NCBI RefSeq assembly: GCF_014207845.1
Contig: NZ_JACHLC010000001.1
Span: forward strand, 806,001-870,000
Length of the DNA stretch: 64,000 bases
Origin: Chryseobacterium shigense
Lineage (GTDB): Bacteria > Bacteroidota > Bacteroidia > Flavobacteriales > Weeksellaceae
Direction: 5' to 3'
This document shows positions 61,670 to 64,000 of the stretch, piece after piece. A model generated the notes under the pieces. That model did not search any database. It was not told the DNA's origin and saw only the letters and a list, made by a program, of their open reading frames with translations. The translations under genes were made by a program, and so were the position numbers. How positions within the stretch are numbered: the first letter of the stretch is position 1; each line of letters opens with the position of its first letter.

Positions 61670-62635
61670 TTATCGTATAGTTTCTTTTTGTAGCTTAATA
61701 ATTTGTTCTGCAAGTTCTGCGCCGATTTTCTCCTGTGCGTCTACAGTGTTTCCACCTATGTGCGGAGAAAGGGATAATGCAGGATTCATCAGTAGGGGAA
61801 GTTCCGGATTGGGTTCGTTTTCGAATACGTCCAGTGCGGCTCCCGCTACTTTTTCGGATTCGATGAAATCTATAAGGGCTACCTCATTGATGACACCGCC
61901 TCTTGCAGTATTCACTATGTAGACTCCGTCTTTCATTTTTTCAAACTGGGGCGTGTCTATAATATATTCGTTTGTTTTTGGCGTATTGATGCTGATAAAG
62001 TCTGTGTCTTTAAGAAAAGAGTCCATATCGTTGGTGGAAGTGATCTCAAAGTTCAGCCTCTGCCCGTCGAAAAAGTCTAAAGTAAGAACTTTTGTTTTAG
62101 GATTTCTTGTCAATACTTTGATTTTCATTCCTAATGCTATTCCCATTTTTATAACTTCCTGCCCGATACTTCCAAAGCCAATTACTCCAAGTGTTTTTCC
62201 TGAAAGTTCATACGCTTTGCTGAACGATTTTTTCATGGCATCAAAGTGGGTTTCGCCCTCCAGTGGCATGAGCCGGTTCGATTCATGAAGGAATCTTGCC
62301 AGCGCAAAAAAATGTCCGAAAACAAGCTCAGCTACTGATTTTGAGGATGCTGTAGGGGTATTGATTACTTTTATCCCTTTACTTTTAGCATAATCAACAT
62401 CAATATTATCCATTCCGATACCGCCGCGTCCGATGATTTTCAGGCTTGGGCATGCATCAATCATGTTCTGTCTTACTTTCGTGGCGCTTCTTACCAAAAG
62501 AATATCCACGTTATTTTCATTGATGAAACTGATCACGTGATCCTGGGCCACTCTGTTCGGAAGGACTTCAAATCCTGCTTCTTTAAGGGCCAGTTCTCCT
62601 GTTTTTGAGATTCCGTCGTTTGCTAAAACTTTCAT
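61670..62635 (-). CDS. serA: D-3-phosphoglycerate dehydrogenase, short form
   Basis: 321 residues. The NAD-binding motif is LGVIGFGSIGQEVIKMGIAL; IGRGGIGMDNIDVDYAKSKG, the catalytic Arg in VNTARGGVINE, the Glu in DVFENEPNPE and His in SPHIGGNT follow the D-2-hydroxyacid dehydrogenase order. It lacks the C-terminal ACT domain, so it should not be inhibited by serine through that domain. The serC gene upstream in the operon supports the assignment over related hydroxyacid dehydrogenases. It makes 3-phosphohydroxypyruvate. Confidence 0.93.
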   Translation of the reverse strand: MKVLANDGISKTGELALKEAGFEVLPNRVAQDHVISFINENNVDILLVRSATKVRQNMIDACPSLKIIGRGGIGMDNIDVDYAKSKGIKVINTPTASSKSVAELVFGHFFALARFLHESNRLMPLEGETHFDAMKKSFSKAYELSGKTLGVIGFGSIGQEVIKMGIALGMKIKVLTRNPKTKVLTLDFFDGQRLNFEITSTNDMDSFLKDTDFISINTPKTNEYIIDTPQFEKMKDGVYIVNTARGGVINEVALIDFIESEKVAGAALDVFENEPNPELPLLMNPALSLSPHIGGNTVDAQEKIGAELAEQIIKLQKETIR

Positions 62636-62758
62636 GTGTTATTCAGATTTAAAGATTGAAAAATTCAGATTTTTAAAAATTTTAAATCGGGTCGCAAATT
62701 AATAAATTTTAATTAACTGTTCTAAATTTTTCAATCTTTGCATTTTTTTGATATTTAA

Positions 62759-63823
62759 TTACCTGATGGATCTCATTATATCTACCAGAACCTGCACACT
62801 TTCAATAGGTAAAGCGTTATATAAACTTGCTCTGTAACCGCCCAGACTTCTGTGTCCGTTCAGTCCGCTGATGCCTGCAGCTTTCCATGCATTGTCGAAT
62901 TCTTCTTTCTTGCTTTCGTCTGTAAGTTTAAAAGATACATTCATTAAAGAACGGTCTTCTTTTACGCAGAATGTTTCAAAAAGAGGATTACTGTCGATCT
63001 CATCATATAAAAGTTTTGCTTTGGCTTCATTTCTTGCTTCTGCCGCTGCAATTCCACCGTTGTTCTCTAAATGTTGTAAAGTAAGCAGGGAAGCGTATAC
63101 AGGAAAAACCGGCGGGGTATTGTACATGGATTCCTTAGAAATATGCTGGGAATAGTCAAGCATAGAAAGCATATTTTCTCTTCCTGTTTTGCCAAGTATT
63201 TCTTTTTTGATTACCACTAAGGTAACTCCTGCAGGTCCCATATTTTTCTGTGCTCCGGCATAGATCAGGTCAAACTTGGAAAAATCCAGCTGTCTTGAGA
63301 AAATATCGGAACTCATATCGCAAACCATCAATGTATCTACTTCCGGAAAAGATTTCATCTGGGTTCCGTAGATGGTGTTATTTGATGTGCAGTGGAAATA
63401 ATCATATTCTGATCCTACTGTATAGTTTTTGGGAATAAAAGAGTAGTTTTCTTCTTTTGAAGATCCTACCACGTCTACCGTTCCCAGTTTTTTTGCTTCT
63501 TTCACAGCTCCTGCGGCCCATGTTCCCGTATCCAGATAAGCTGCTTTACCGCCTACTTTCAAAAGGTTGTAAGGAACCATCGCGAACTGCAGGCTTGCAC
63601 CACCTCCCAAATAAATTACTTCATACTCATCGCCAAGATTCATCAGCCTTTTCACAATAGCACGGGCTTCGTCCATTACGGCAACAAAGTCTTTGCTTCT
63701 GTGGGAAATTTCAAGGAGGGATAACCCTATTCCGTTAAAATCTAAAATAGCCTGTGCTGATTTTTCAAATACCTCCTGAGGTAAGATGCATGGTCCTGCA
63801 CTGAAGTTGTGTTTTTTGCTCAT
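62759..63823 (-). CDS. serC: Phosphoserine aminotransferase
   Basis: 354 residues, class V PLP enzyme. MSKKHNFSAGPCILPQEVFE, SLLEISHRSKDFVAVMDEAR, VIYLGGGASLQFAMVPYNLL, CDMSSDIFSRQLDFSKFDLI and the PLP-Lys motif YAGAQKNMGPAG are diagnostic of SerC. It converts 3-phosphohydroxypyruvate and glutamate to phosphoserine. It is the first gene of the serC-serA-DUF1015 operon. A 123-nt gap separates it from serA. Confidence 0.96.
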   Translation of the reverse strand: MSKKHNFSAGPCILPQEVFEKSAQAILDFNGIGLSLLEISHRSKDFVAVMDEARAIVKRLMNLGDEYEVIYLGGGASLQFAMVPYNLLKVGGKAAYLDTGTWAAGAVKEAKKLGTVDVVGSSKEENYSFIPKNYTVGSEYDYFHCTSNNTIYGTQMKSFPEVDTLMVCDMSSDIFSRQLDFSKFDLIYAGAQKNMGPAGVTLVVIKKEILGKTGRENMLSMLDYSQHISKESMYNTPPVFPVYASLLTLQHLENNGGIAAAEARNEAKAKLLYDEIDSNPLFETFCVKEDRSLMNVSFKLTDESKKEEFDNAWKAAGISGLNGHRSLGGYRASLYNALPIESVQVLVDIMRSIR

Positions 63824-63904
63824 ATTTTTACTTTTTGGTTGTGCAAGAATTTTTAAAGCCTTGCCAATATTGATATTTTACCAGATTATTTAAAGTTTAC
63901 AGTT

Positions 63905-63933
63905 AAAAAAACCGCCTCATTATGCTGAGACGG
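63905..63933 (-). terminator. Terminator of the ferredoxin gene
   Basis: On the minus strand, CCGTCTCA and TGAGGCGG (one mismatch) flank GCATAA, then TTTTTTT. It lies 8 nt past the stop of the partial gene. Confidence 0.75.
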
Positions 63934-63941
63934 AGCTTTTA

Positions 63942-64000
63942 TTATTCACCGTGTAAGAATGCTTTTTTATTAAGCAGTGTTTCTTCAGATTCTACGTGGT
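63942..64000 (-). CDS. 4Fe-4S ferredoxin, C-terminal end only
   Basis: Only the last 18 residues are inside the window: HVESEETLLNKKAFLHGE, then a stop. This end, with the acidic E/D run, LL-x-K-K-x-(F/W)-LH, matches the C-terminus of the dicluster ferredoxins that lie upstream of serC in flavobacteria. The 5' part is beyond the window. The name is a recall-based match of a short segment. Confidence 0.6.
   Translation of the reverse strand, partial: HVESEETLLNKKAFLHGE

Overview
The window is a chromosomal segment of a flavobacterium, most likely Chryseobacterium or a close Weeksellaceae relative. The evidence is the low GC content, promoters with the Bacteroidota -7 box (TAnnTTTG), a type IX secretion sorting domain, SPII lipoproteins ending in SCSKDDD, short secreted proteins with AQV-type signal cleavage sites, LuxR-type TPR regulators, the aroF-aroQ fusion, and a serC-serA-DUF1015 operon. 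I saw no rRNA, tRNA, insertion sequence, CRISPR array or origin.

Layout. 1-9.4 kb: a secreted protein, an HTH protein, two TPR/LuxR-type regulators flanking two tiny double-glycine leader peptides (bacteriocin-like), then a run of small membrane proteins, four or five of which look related. 9.4-14.8 kb: a minus-strand enzyme operon (aldo/keto reductase, two alpha/beta hydrolases, carboxymuconolactone decarboxylase-like protein, cupin) with a divergent AraC regulator. 15.3-17.9 kb: three tandem secreted paralogs with C1q/TNF-like ends. 18-23.5 kb: SDR, DoxX-like protein, SnoaL-like lipoprotein, aldehyde dehydrogenase, potassium-channel-like protein, bestrophin and an LCIB-type carbonic anhydrase. 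23.6-29.5 kb: a T9SS cargo protein, a histidine kinase and response regulator, then a non-coding array of four tandem repeats. 29.5-37 kb: secreted nuclease, a broken Crp/Fnr gene beside a Crp-type palindrome, MFS transporter, a second response regulator, an acyltransferase of the AOS family with a TetR regulator. 37-55.5 kb: mostly housekeeping genes (dnaX, DAHP synthase/chorismate mutase, rsgA, ndk, rpe, M42 peptidase, mnmD, ilvE, prolyl isomerases) interrupted by a two-gene MNIO (DUF692) RiPP-like locus. 56-64 kb: three tandem M28 peptidases, the serine biosynthesis operon, and the end of a ferredoxin gene.

The strongest candidate for something undescribed is the array at 28.1-29.46 kb. 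Each of the four units has the same upstream block, a 16-bp palindrome, a -7 box exactly 33 nt after the palindrome, no conserved ORF, two nested RNA helices that are kept by compensatory changes between copies, and its own GGAGGC/GCCTCC terminator. It lies directly behind a LuxR-type response regulator, which I infer may control it. Other notable loci are the MNIO peptide pair at 43.07-44.38 kb, the bestrophin-LCIB carbonic anhydrase pair at 21.7-23.5 kb, the double-glycine peptides at 3.9-4.2 kb, the A10 frameshift site in dnaX at 38.39 kb, and the third M28 paralog that has lost active-site residues.
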